Part shown: piece by piece, positions 50,001 through 59,907 of the stretch | Numbering within the stretch: the stretch's first letter is position 1 | How the letters are laid out: each line of letters opens with the position of its first letter | Position numbers and translations under genes: made by a program | The notes under the pieces: model-generated | Database searches by the model: none | What the model was told of the DNA's origin: nothing | Seen by the model: the letters and a program-made list of their open reading frames with translations, nothing else | Source of the DNA: Morinoia aosen | Taxonomy: Eukaryota > Arthropoda > Malacostraca > Amphipoda > Talitridae | Length of the DNA stretch: 64,000 nucleotides | Reading direction: 5' to 3' | Assembly: GCA_030386875.1 (NCBI GenBank) | Contig: CM059564.1 | Span: 63,407,936-63,471,935, forward strand

Positions 50001-52218
50001 TGCTGAGAAATATCTTCAAGAAATGTCAAAATTGCACGAAAACCAAATGTAAAATCTCGCCCGTGAAAACGGTCGGCTCGTAAACGGTTTGTAGGAGTAA
50101 ATTAGCTCTATACAGTAAGAACGGAAACTGCTACAGTCTTCAATGCAAGAAATTTAAAAGCCTTCGGATGCGCTAATGGAGGATTATTATAAACTCCAAT
50201 TTAGTTTGGAAAAAAGTAAGGCAGAATTAGCGGTTGTCAAAGAGTAACTAGAAAACAAAGAAGGAACTGAAAAAATGTTGAGAGGCCAGCTGCAACGATT
50301 GACGGAATAACTTAAAATAAAAGAAGATTCTGTGAAAAAAATATCTGAAATGGGTGAGTAGTAAAGGAACAAATTAGCAAGAGAAAATGAGTAGGAAGTA
50401 AATAAGATGCAAAGAGAAATTAAACTTTTAGAACAAGATAAATAAAAACTAAATTTTCAAGTTTAAGAAATGAAAACTAATGTAAACGAGCTAGAGGATG
50501 CTAACTAAAAGCTTTAACTTAAACCCGAAGAATCTTTGAAAAAATATTAAGAGTTGGAACGGACTCTTGATGAGACGAAGGAAGAACTAAAACAAGCTCT
50601 ACTGGACAAAAACACATTGTCCGCCCAAGCCCAAGATCTCCAGAAATAGATTAAGGAAGTCGAGACACAGGCGGAGAGACAAATCAACAGTGTCTAAGAA
50701 AAGTTAGAAGACGAAATAAAACAATTACAAAGCAGAATTTAAAAACTCGAACGTGAGAAGAATTCGCTGGAAAAATAGAACAGTGACCAAAGAAAAGAAC
50801 TGGAAGATTAGCTAGAGGCCAATCTAAAATTGAAAGAAACTTTTAAAGAGAAGATAGGGGAATATGAATCTAAGTAATAAAAAGAAAATGAGGCGTCCCC
50901 CAGTAGGAAAATTCCTGTCTCCCAATCTCCTCCAAATGAAGATGAGCCGAATTATTTCGACGGACTTGACAGCTACGTCAAAGATTTAGAAGACCGACTG
51001 GGCGCAATTTCTTAGAAATACGAGTAGCTATTAAAAGAACACGAGCAGTGCCCATCCAACCCATCGGATGCAGAGGACAAAGAGGAGTACAGGCAAACCC
51101 TGAGTGACATTCAAAAGCAATTGAAGCTCACCGAGAAAAAATTGCAAGACAGAAATAACGAAATCGCTGCTTTGAAAGAATAGAAAAAATAAAGGAGGTT
51201 GCCGATTTAGCCTCGAATGAGGAAATTACAATTTTCGGATGAAAATGTAGGAACCACTGGCGTGCACCAACAGATTAGGCAGATAGATAACCCTTCGGTG
51301 AGGCACGACGAAATTCAAGAAAACTTTGATGAACTTTCTCGCCAGACAAATGATAAACCTTAGGTTTTTAATCGATGTCCGACCAGCTGCCAAGAAAATG
51401 TTGGTCATTACCACGAGAACCAAAAAGATCTTTGCCAAGATCCCATGTGTCCTTATCAGGGAGCATTTAGTTCTTGTCCTCACTGTCTGGAAAGTTAGCA
51501 TGAATGTTCTTTTGAACAGCAGAACAGTCTCTGCAGCTTATGGCCTTCATCCTAGAACTGTTGTGATTTATAAGTTCCATGTGATGCGACTCAAAATTTT
51601 TAAAATGAAAAGATCATCCACGAGCACCAACATTTAGAACGAACCGAGACCGACGACGACGAGTCTCCGACGCCTAAAAAGCCTTTCTCGATGTTCATAG
51701 TGCCACAAAATTGCGTCAACTTGTGGGGAGAAGCGCAAAAATAGACGTAAGCTGCTGATGTTGATTAGGCCTCGTAGAGTTTAGAGGACAACGTGGGGCA
51801 CCAAACTCAAATGTAAGAGTGTCTAAGAGACGAGTGTTCGCTGCGTTTTAGAAGCAGCGAAGACGGCAATTCTGCAAATGTTTGTGAAGACAGCGTTCGA
51901 GAATACGGTGTTATTCACGATTCCGGTAGCGGAACAGCTAATGAAGGAACTGAGGGCGAAAATGTTCCGCACTCCTATGAGGGCAGGGTTCAGTACGGCA
52001 ACGAGATAAGTTTCCATAGCGATGAGGTTATTTATGAAGTGCCTATAGACAAGATTCCTGGAGTAATTGACCCTAATTTGCTCTATGTTACGGAAAACAT
52101 GACCGAGGAGGAAAAACAGGCACTCTTTCTGAAATACTTTGAATCTGTTAAAGACAATATTCTTTCAGCCGTGATCATGTAGGCTCAGAACTACTCGGAA
52201 AATGGCTATGATGATTGA
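43933..52218 (+). CDS. Giant coiled-coil protein encoded with UAA/UAG as sense codons
   Basis: One frame is free of TGA from 43354 to a TGA at 52216-52218, about 2955 codons. By hand count it holds about 130 in-frame TAA/TAG codons from the ATG chosen here (43933, context aacaatgg), which gives 2761 aa; the true start is unresolved. TAR codons fall at polar positions of obvious coiled coil, for example DSL-TAG-TAA-RLEE and YD-TAG-LKERN, where Gln fits. CAA/CAG occur at similar frequency. Layout: charged, basic N-terminus (1-150); coiled coil (about 155-1050); thirteen 38-residue repeats (about 1058-1557); more coiled coil (to about 2470); a Cys/His-rich patch (about 2480-2560); an acidic tail ending NYSENGYDD. 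Composition is Glu/Lys/Leu/Arg/Gln-dominated with no membrane segment, suggesting a structural or scaffold protein. No named family is recognised. A local frame conflict exists at 45200-45300. Confidence 0.9.
47104..48600 (+). repeat. 114-b (38-residue) coding repeat array in the giant gene
   Basis: Thirteen units of 114 bp start at 47104, 47218, 47332 and so on to 48472, with a partial one after. Each encodes a four-heptad helix of about 28 residues (EFNALKRAYDALEADRDKLK, then RHLSSVLD) and a 10-residue proline-containing linker (APKPEVVEMD). The central nine are nearly identical in DNA, and variants alternate (EA/ED; KPE/KSE). The outer units are diverged, and similar helices recur upstream from about 46780. 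The central units contain no Gln codon of any type, so this stretch alone is open in the standard code. Confidence 0.95.
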
Positions 52219-52468
52219 AGTTTTTTTTAAATCACTGAATTTTCATCTAAATGTGACAAACCGGACGGTGCCCTTTCTGCAGCCGTAAGTCGAGTTGCTT
52301 CCACACCTTACGCACGTGACTTCCAGAGAACCGACTTCGATTGGGGAATTGATGTTTTCCACCAGACCCTGACTCTAGGAAGACAGCAAACATGCGAGAT
52401 TAAACCAAGTAATTCTGCTGCTTTACGTTTTTAACATAAATTTAGCTCCGTGATGTTACGAACGAAGT

Positions 52469-53098
52469 TCATAATGTAGGAAATGTATTAAATTATGACG
52501 AAAGTTTGCATAAATGCCTTTCTAAAATTAGTTTTATTTTAGTAGTCTTGTGTTCTATGAGAATAGTCATTGAGCACACCTCTAATTCTAATAGAAAACC
52601 TTGAAATAATTAAATATTGAATGATAAGCTATCAATTTTAGCGTCCTCGGAAAAATTTGGACTTAAATGTAGCGTTGACTGCATCACGAATTGCTTCGAT
52701 CGCCGTGTTTGAATGGTATGAAATATTGAACTACAGGTTCCTTTTTCAGAACATTTTTAGAGTTGTGAAGTCTGGCTTATGAAAACATACTTGCAGCTTT
52801 TAAATTCCTGGGCGTTCAAATTAAATCCTAAAAAAGCTACCAGTGATATGATTGAACAGCAGTTCTCCAGTAGCGTTTTGCGGGTTCTACCATGGAGTAC
52901 TATTTCTATCGTAGGAAATTTTGAAAAAAGCAGCTCCTTCCAGTAAAAAATTTGATCAAGTTTTTTGATAGACTTTATGTTCGCGTGGCGTGCCTGTCCG
53001 TAAGTTAGTTTCCTAAATTCGATATTTACGACGAATATATCAGCAGAGGTCCCGTTAATTTTATACGGTATATATTCGGATGAACATAAATTGATCAA
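52469..53098 (-). CDS. Candidate convergent gene fragment (UAR read as Gln)
   Basis: The minus strand is TGA-free for 209 codons and ends at TGA 52469-52471. The first 113 codons are open in the standard code. Three TAA codons follow, at 52757-52759, 52610-52612 and 52493-52495. The peptide is well mixed (NGTSADIFVVNIEFRKLTYG, then WKELLFSKFPTIEIVLHGRT) and unrecognised. It has no ATG near its start and its upstream end meets SINE-like copy C, so it may be a truncated gene. It would converge tail-to-tail on the giant gene with about 250 bp between them. The length alone is not statistically exceptional. Confidence 0.33.
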
Positions 53099-53106
53099 TT
53101 ATAGTT

Positions 53107-53500
53107 GTGCCTGTAGCCTCTCACGGGGATACACTAGTTGTACCTGTGAGAACTAGCGCTCACAAGAGGAGGATGTGAGGGCCCGTAGTGGAGGTTAGAA
53201 AGCTTTACTTCTGTTAAATATTTAGAAGAGGTTTTGTTTGGTTACGCACCATTTACGCTTTACTGCTGTCCTGCTTTTCAGCAGCTACTACTACTACTAC
53301 TACCATCTTTACTTTTATCTTGTTTCATGAACTTCCTTCCTAACGTGTTGTTTTTATACACAGGGTGTGGGACATACCAAGTGCATAGGTACCTCGTTCT
53401 CTTAACTCTATACTTAATGGTGCCTTCATTCTTCTTCTCCTGGGAACATATTTGTTGTGATTAGGGAGGCTAGAACCAACTTATAATCTATAATCTTATG
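53107..53500 (+). mobile_element. SINE-like element, copy C
   Basis: Head gcctctcacggggatacactagttgt is at about 53115, the cttttatcttgtttcatgaac body near 53310, and the gattagggaggct end near 53460, followed by an AT-rich tail. The flanking 7-mers tatagtt (53100-53106 and 53501-53507) may be its target duplication. It includes a short (cta)n run at 53286-53302. Confidence 0.7.
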
Positions 53501-53507
53501 TATAGTT

Positions 53508-54975
53508 TTACCATAACTGTCGATGGAAAGAATCATGCTGGCTACAAAAAGACTTTACCTTCTTTATTGCAATTGTTTACATCCTTCCAAAAAGTTCTAA
53601 CTCGGAAGCATTTGACCAGCATCTTTTATCTTTAAAATTGCTCTTGCTCTTATTATTTTAGCTGAAATTATTTTCATATTCGCAATACCTCTCTAAATTC
53701 TACAATATCAAAGAATAAATATTATTAGTGTAGGTTTTGACGGGAACTTTTTATACCTCTGCAGCCATATAATCATCTTGGCACAAAGAATTGCACTTCT
53801 GTCTCATCAAGCCTTCTAATGCAGTGGTAACGACCAGATGTTGCAAGTAATCTAGTAAGATCTGCAAGGTTTCTATAGCTGCTCCACAAAATGTTTTCTT
53901 GCGTCATTCGCACAGCGAAGAAAGAATGAGTGACTGGGATGAACAGGAGTGGGTATTGAGAAGCTTCCATGGATATCAGTTATTAATGAATGATGGCAAG
54001 TACAATTAATACCAAAGAAATCGTGACATTATTGAAGAAGCCTCTCACGAAGACGTTCAAAAATTAATGCAGAAGCAGAAAGTGAAAAGATTTCGTTCGT
54101 TTTAAAGTTTTCCTATACTGTTCGGGTCGAATCTAAAAATATTATTTTTAAGAGGAATCTGTTGTGGATTTAAACTCTTTGGGAGGAGACAACTGTAACC
54201 AACGATTTCGTTTTCCTGTCGTTTAGAAAATTCCAAGAACCGACCACCAGTGCTATAACTCATTCACTTTGTCCGAATAATTTATTTATTTTCATTATTG
54301 CTGGAAGCTAGCGCTGCCATTGGTGGAAAAACATTTCAACTACCATTGCGAAACTATGTCATGTCTTAACGTATGGAAATTTACAATCGAGTCATTAGTT
54401 AATATACCTTACGTATGTTCGAGTGCAGTTATGCTATTTTTCATTGCCCTTTTCTCTCCCACTGATATGCATTGCGATTATTGTTCCGTGAAGGCTCACG
54501 TTTCAAACTAAGATTTCCAAAGTTTGCCCAATCGATCAGTGTTCTTCCTCGAGTCCACCCATCCTTTACTGAACTGATGAGGAACACGGCTGCTGTTGCT
54601 CAAACGATCTCGGCCATCTCGAGGTGCCTCACCCTATTTTTGATGGTGTTCTGGGAGACGGAGAGGAAGAGCTGAGTTACTGTGTTCAAGGAGACTTTTT
54701 CAAGGAGAATGAAATTGCTTAAGAAATATTCAAAATTACTCGCACATGCCTATTGGCTTTGAAGTAATTATACTCTTTGATGGGTTTCATGATTTAAGTT
54801 ATAAATGTTCAAGCCATATATATTTTGTGACGTCTTATTGGGTGCAACGGACTAACATTTCGGACCACCTGCCAGCAAGTTGTTCTTCCAGTTGCTTGCC
54901 CCATGACCCTTAATCTACTGCATACAAAGAGTTAAATAATCAATTCATGATTAAAACTCTTCATAATTCATTTCT
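53508..54975. other. Unassigned DNA
   Basis: No gene or element boundary recognised up to the piggyBac left end. Confidence 0.5.
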
Positions 54976-55418
54976 TAACCCTATATGGCACGCATTTTCA
55001 GTTTTGGTAAAAAAAATTATTTTAACACAAAACCTCGTTAATAACAGTGCTAGAATGATATATATCGTCTTGAAAAAATTCTACCATGAGTTTGTAAATT
55101 TTTTCCGGATTGTTGCCTCAAAGCAACATTGTCCCACCGAGGATGTTTTTGTTTGTCCAGTTTGTTGCTCTAAAGCAACATTGTGCAACTGCGGCAAAAG
55201 TATGCAATTTGCTTAGCCAAAAGTTTTCACCAAAGACATTTAATCCGCAAATTACAATAAATTATTTGTATTAAAGGCTTTTGAATAAACATTTATAGAA
55301 GGGAAAACAATATTATTGATACACAACAATATGCTACAAAACAAATAGTCAAAACTTCATCCCTGTACAACTAAGGTACATATGAACTAAGGAGGGCAAA
55401 ACTTGAAGATATGGTGTT

Positions 55419-56278
55419 TTAGGATATAGTGCGAAGCACAAAAAACTTTGCATTTATGCTAAAAAATTTCACAATTCCACTGCAGCCTCGATATTTGTAA
55501 CATCCCTTCTTTTCTTCATATTGACGAAAATGACCGATATCATCTAGTCTGACATCATTTTTGTAAGTAGGGGGCAGTGGGACCTTTCTTTGTTTTTCTT
55601 TCGCAATGAACAAACATCCTTGTTAGATGATTTTCCTCCCTTCAGTTTTTTTGTCAAAGATTTTCCCTGTAGTAGAAACAGAGATCTTTAGCTTGAACTT
55701 GGAAGTTGTTTCATATTCGGAATGTTGAGGCACTTGGGTTTACGTCTATACAATAGCCAGGCCGACATGACCATCATATTCAAAAAATGCCAAAGCCATT
55801 CGTATTGCTTCTAGAATTTTACAGGTATGATATTCAGAGTCATTAGTGAATTCAACATTAGTGAATCTGTTAGCATTAGTGGCTTGGTTTGATTTTCGTG
55901 AATTGAATATTTATTATATTTATCCACCACTTTACTAAGTAGACTTCCATCTCACAGCTCTTTGTAGCATTCAATCGGTTTCTTCACTTCATTGCCAGGG
56001 TGGTATTGCTGTCCAGTAAAATCAGACCCATTATAAGAAATTATAGGTGGGCCTTTTGTTTTCCATAGAAGCTTTCTCCCTTTTATATTTGATGAAAAGG
56101 GCTGTTCCTCTTTTTCATATTCTGGCATTTTATTCTCAATCATGTTTTCTTCAAGCATTGCAAGCATTTTGAAAGGCCTTTCTATTTCATTGGCATCACT
56201 GTCACCGTCAGATTTTGTATGTTTTCATCTCTTGATTCAGATGGAATAGTAAGCCGTAGAACTTTTTTATCATCCATC
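55419..56278 (-). pseudogene. piggyBac transposase remnant (N- and C-terminal parts only)
   Basis: Starting at ATG 56278 the minus strand encodes an acidic N-terminus (SDANEIERPF in a shifted frame), then the family motif WKTKGPP, then PIECYKEL, aligned with the usual P-EYF region. Next comes YEWLWHFLNMMVMSAWLLY, matching the late helical segment, and then the Cys/His C-terminal motif VRLDDIGHFRQYEEKKGCYK. Most of the DDD catalytic core between the N-terminal block and the late helices is deleted. Frameshifts, a TGA at 55952-55954 and TAR codons interrupt the rest. The gene is dead. Confidence 0.85.
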
Positions 56279-56527
56279 ACTGGAAAAAATATACATGAAT
56301 TGTGGGAGAAATAGCAAATATATATACATAAATTTAGGGGGGTAAACTGGACAAAATCTCAGTAGTATTGGAGCAGAGTAGAGACTTGCATATTATGTAT
56401 CTTCAATCAAGGTATATATCTTCAATCAAATATATTTGTATCACTTTTGTCATCTCTATATATGAACAAAATATGAAAAATAGATAACGAAAGAACTATA
56501 CTATCACAAAGCTTAGCTCGAGTTACT

Positions 56528-56885
56528 TATTATTATTATATAAGAAAGTTTTAGCCTCCCTTAACCACGACAAAGATGTTCCAAGAGAGGAAAGAGGAAG
56601 GCACCATTTAGTATGGAGTTGAGGGAACGCGGAATCTATGCACAAGGTGCACAGAAACAGTAAGCTAGGAAAGAAGTTCCTGAAACAAGAAAAAAGTTGA
56701 AGAAGAAAGTAGTAGGTGCTGAAAAACAGGAAAGCAGTGAACCGAAAAAAATGGTCCGTAACAAAACAAAAACCTATTTTATTACAACAAAAAGGAAGCC
56801 TACCTAACCTTTAGCTCGGGCCCTCACATGGTTCCCCTGGGAGTGCTAATTCCCATAGATACAATAGTTGTATCCCCCTAAGGGG
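56528..56885 (-). mobile_element. SINE-like element, copy D, with perfect 13-bp target duplication
   Basis: Best-defined member of the family. The 13-bp direct repeat agctcgagttact flanks it at 56515-56527 and 56886-56898, giving a 358-bp insert. In minus orientation the head is ctccccttagggggatacaa and the 3' end is ggctaaaac followed by a tata-ataataata tail at 56528-56540. A target duplication plus a simple-repeat tail is the signature of LINE-mobilised retroposition. It is nested in the piggyBac element and is therefore younger than it. Confidence 0.9.
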
Positions 56886-57374
56886 AGCTCGAGTTACTAT
56901 GCTAATTCCAAAAAGAATATACTCAGTTGAGCCGTGTTGCTCTCAAGCAACAAATAGAGTCCGGTAAGAATACGCTTAGTTGCGAAATGTTGCCCTCAGG
57001 CAACAAACAGAAATTAGGATCTGGAAATTTTATTTTCTGATCAAATCATTTCTAACTACCCACACATAGTCTTTAGAACAGTATATATTTACAGCATAAT
57101 TTATTTTCATACCTACTCCAAAAACAGTGAACAGCATGCAAAGAGAAACAACCGTTAGTTTGCAAATTACTTAGAGCACCACTGCAGCACAATCTGTTCC
57201 TTCTTGTGCACGTGCTCAACAGAATCTGGTTAGGTGGGCGTCTTGCAGCGGTAGTCTACATCCCAAGGTATTGGGGGAAATCTTATTTGTTTTGTTTCCT
57301 CAAATACTCTCTGAGATATTAAAGTTTTTTCGGTATGTTGCCTGAAAGCAACATTGTGCCATATAGGGTATTAA

Positions 57375-58700
57375 GATTGTAGTTGTAGTGTCTTTCATCC
57401 GTGAAAATCCTAATGAGACAGGCAGCTTCAGTTCAAGGATGTATATTAGTGAAAATCGTTTCACCATAGACAGCAAAAGCATCGAAATGGCATGAACTTA
57501 AGTAGCTCACTTAGAATTAAAGTCTTTAACTAATAAAAATAAACACTTGTTGTTTTGTAAAGGGGTATTATATTAGCCCGTCACTCTTACCTTACCTAAA
57601 GAAACATGTTGCACATGATTATACGTAGGAAATGGAGCCTGTACTACCCTCATGGATTAAAGTAGCTTTTGTGCTGCATAGCAAGAACCAAATCAGAAAT
57701 GTGTTCATTACAAACTATGTAACTCCGGCGAGAGATACATACGCTCAGACGTGTAGCTGCATGTAGACCTCTTCGAAGCTCCAATAAATGTCAAGTAAAA
57801 AACCATAATTCAAACCTGACATTTCGGTGTGTATTAACAACACTCTTGCTCTTTCTTCTGATGTACGGGGCACAAACGATCAATTTTTCATGTCCGTAGC
57901 GCAGCGCCTATCCAGTCAACATCCAGTGACAGACTACATACGTACGATGAGATGTGCTCATGTTAAATCGTCCGTCTTCTTCTCTCGAACTGATTCTGAC
58001 GAAATTACTTCCTGTCTCAAAAGAGTCGTATCTTAGTAACGAAATTCAGGATTCTCATCCTTTAGCAACTGGTGACTCATTAGTTATTTGATCTCATCTG
58101 AAATTTTGAATTAGTTTATTGCTACTAAAGATGTGTATTGTGTATTCTAATTTTTAGGAATGTGTTAGAAACACATCTAAAGTCAGGTGACTTTACGTCC
58201 GAAGTTAATTACCACTGTATATCAACCTTACTCATCTTTAACAATTACAGGAAGTTTCAAAAATGTACTCATACTTTAAACTGTAATAAAAAAAATTATT
58301 TTACAGTTTGTGAGGTTACATTTTTGGGAAAATAAAGTTCAAATCTGATTTGACAAATAAGTATGCTTTTTTAAGCAAACTAAATGTTTGAATGGCTAGA
58401 TTAATTCTTAACCTTCAAAATTTTTTACTTTAACTACTTTTATTGCTCCCACCATCATTAGACTGGCACAGGCATCAGGTTGTCACCGACGTAAGAACAG
58501 GGACAACCGCCTCTAGGTATCGAACTTCGAAAAAATAATGAGGGCAAACATTCAAGAAGAATAAAATACACGAGCATTTTCGGGCCATTCGTACATAACA
58601 CGTGGGGCAGTGAAGGATTAAATATTCAAATTGGAATCCTTGATCAGCAACGATACATTTGTGCGTACGAGTCACAACTTCTCACCGAGGAGTTCTTTTG
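57375..58700. other. Unassigned DNA
   Basis: No gene or element boundary recognised. Confidence 0.5.
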
Positions 58701-58708
58701 GAGTCCTG

Positions 58709-59071
58709 CCTCAGGGGGATACAACTATTGTATCGATGGAAATTAGTGCTCCCAGGGGAATGTGTGAGGTTACGTGCTGAAGGTTAGGTATGCCTCTATT
58801 TTTGTGAAATAGAATCGGTTTTTTGTTTTTTCACGGACCATCTTTTTCCGGTTCACTGCTGCGCTGTTTTTCAGCGCCTACTACTTTCTTCTTCAACTTT
58901 TATCTTGTTTCATGCATATGAACTTCTTTCTCAGCTCTCAGTTTCGATGTACCTCGTGCATAGATTCCGCGTTCCCCTAAGTCCATTCTAAATGATGTCT
59001 TCCTCACTCCTCTCTTTATAACGCCTTTGTTGCGGTTAGGGAGGCTTAAGCAAACCTGTCATATAATCTGA
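58709..59071 (+). mobile_element. SINE-like element, copy E
   Basis: 363 bp between 8-bp direct repeats gagtcctg at 58701-58708 and 59072-59079. The head is cctcagggggatacaactat and the end is gcggttagggaggcttaa with an AT-rich tail. Full length, same size as copies B and D. Confidence 0.88.
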
Positions 59072-59079
59072 GAGTCCTG

Positions 59080-59575
59080 GGCATATAAAAGTTATACACA
59101 CTATGCATCGACATAGAAACGTACATTTTTATCCTCACGATTAAATTTGTGTACAAATGTGATGCAATGCTCTCTTAACAGAGGGTGAAATCGTCAACGT
59201 AGCTGCACCAAATGGCAGATGTCCTTTCGAGGTTTGAAGAGCGGAAACAGGTTATTTAAGAAGCACTGGAAGTTTGAGCGAGTTGCTGGGGTTGAGAGAT
59301 TGCTGGGATTGCAAAATCTGATTTTGAAGGGTGAAGAATGAATTTTCTATGACACTTCAAGGTAAGAAAACACTTCTATCGGAGCACCCTGTATATGCAA
59401 ATTCCTTCACCATCGATTAGCAAATTTTTTAGATAAAGACTTTGTAATTTTCTTCACCAATTTGGGTTTTGTGTGGAATTCAACACAACTTACGTAATAT
59501 TTCATATTTTTAACTATTGGTTTCCTCGCATTTCATCACCAGACTCATACGATATCTTCAGGTTTAAATTTGAAG
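59080..59575. other. Unassigned DNA
   Basis: No gene. At 59381-59398 ggagcaccctgtatat is the reverse of a tacagggtgctcc terminus seen on many dispersed arthropod repeats; no partner end was found. Confidence 0.4.
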
Positions 59576-59907
59576 AAAATGTTTGATTCAATAGATAGAG
59601 GATCTTCCATGAGAAACTTCGTTTTTATGGCCGTAGAAGTTTTACTAACGCTCTCCTGAAGAGCCAGTGGACAGAAAGGTACCAATCTGTTTTATTTTGT
59701 AATTCACTAAAGTCTCGGGCCCTGAATGCAGATGTTCGTGTGCTACAAGGATCAATTCTAGTGCCTCTACTTTTCAACGTTATCATTGTCACCGTTTTTA
59801 TCAGTCCAGCATGGCTGATTTTATTCACTGATGAGGCGGTGTTTTATGTTAATTCTTTTTCTTTTACGGGCCAGTTAAACAAAATTAAGTCGGATGAAGA
59901 ATCTTAG
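59576..59907 (+). pseudogene. Non-LTR retrotransposon reverse transcriptase remnant
   Basis: KMFDSIDRG matches RT motif A (FDSVDR-type), followed after a frameshift by HEKLRFYG, then LQGSILVPLLFNVII (motif B, normally QGSVLGPLLFNLYIND) and LFTDEAVFY (motif C, normally LFADDTALY). The second catalytic Asp of motif C is Glu here. Together with the frameshift and the short length, this shows a dead fragment of a Jockey/CR1/R1-type LINE. The frame reaches TAG at 59905-59907, but decay makes that uninformative about the code. Confidence 0.88.

Larger units (their letters stand above)
54980..57368. mobile_element. piggyBac-type transposon, internally deleted, with nested SINE-like insertion
   Basis: The left end is ttaa (54976-54979) followed by the terminal repeat ccctatatggcac (54980-54992). 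The right end carries its exact complement gtgccatataggg (57356-57368), with ttaa two bases further on (57371-57374). Five copies of a hairpin motif of the form gttgc(6 nt)gcaac (the stem reads ggcaac/gttgcc in one copy) lie near the ends: 55112-55127, 55164-55179, 56936-56951, 56989-57004 and 57337-57352. They are probable sub-terminal transposase sites. A transposase remnant lies inside on the minus strand. A SINE-like element of 358 bp is inserted at 56528-56885, so the original piggyBac copy was about 2.0 kb. Confidence 0.9.

Noticed and set aside
43933-52218. Ordinary pseudogene of a coiled-coil protein
   Set aside because: About 130 stops of only two kinds, none of the third, no matching load of frameshifts, intact repeat periodicity and intact ends are not the pattern of neutral decay.
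43933-52218. Chimeric contig: alternative-code gene joined to a foreign genome
   Set aside because: SINE-like copies of one family flank it on both sides (41.6 and 53.1 kb) and recur elsewhere, and the CD36-like gene 23 kb away shares the code. Not excluded absolutely; long reads across 41-44 kb and 52-54 kb would settle it.
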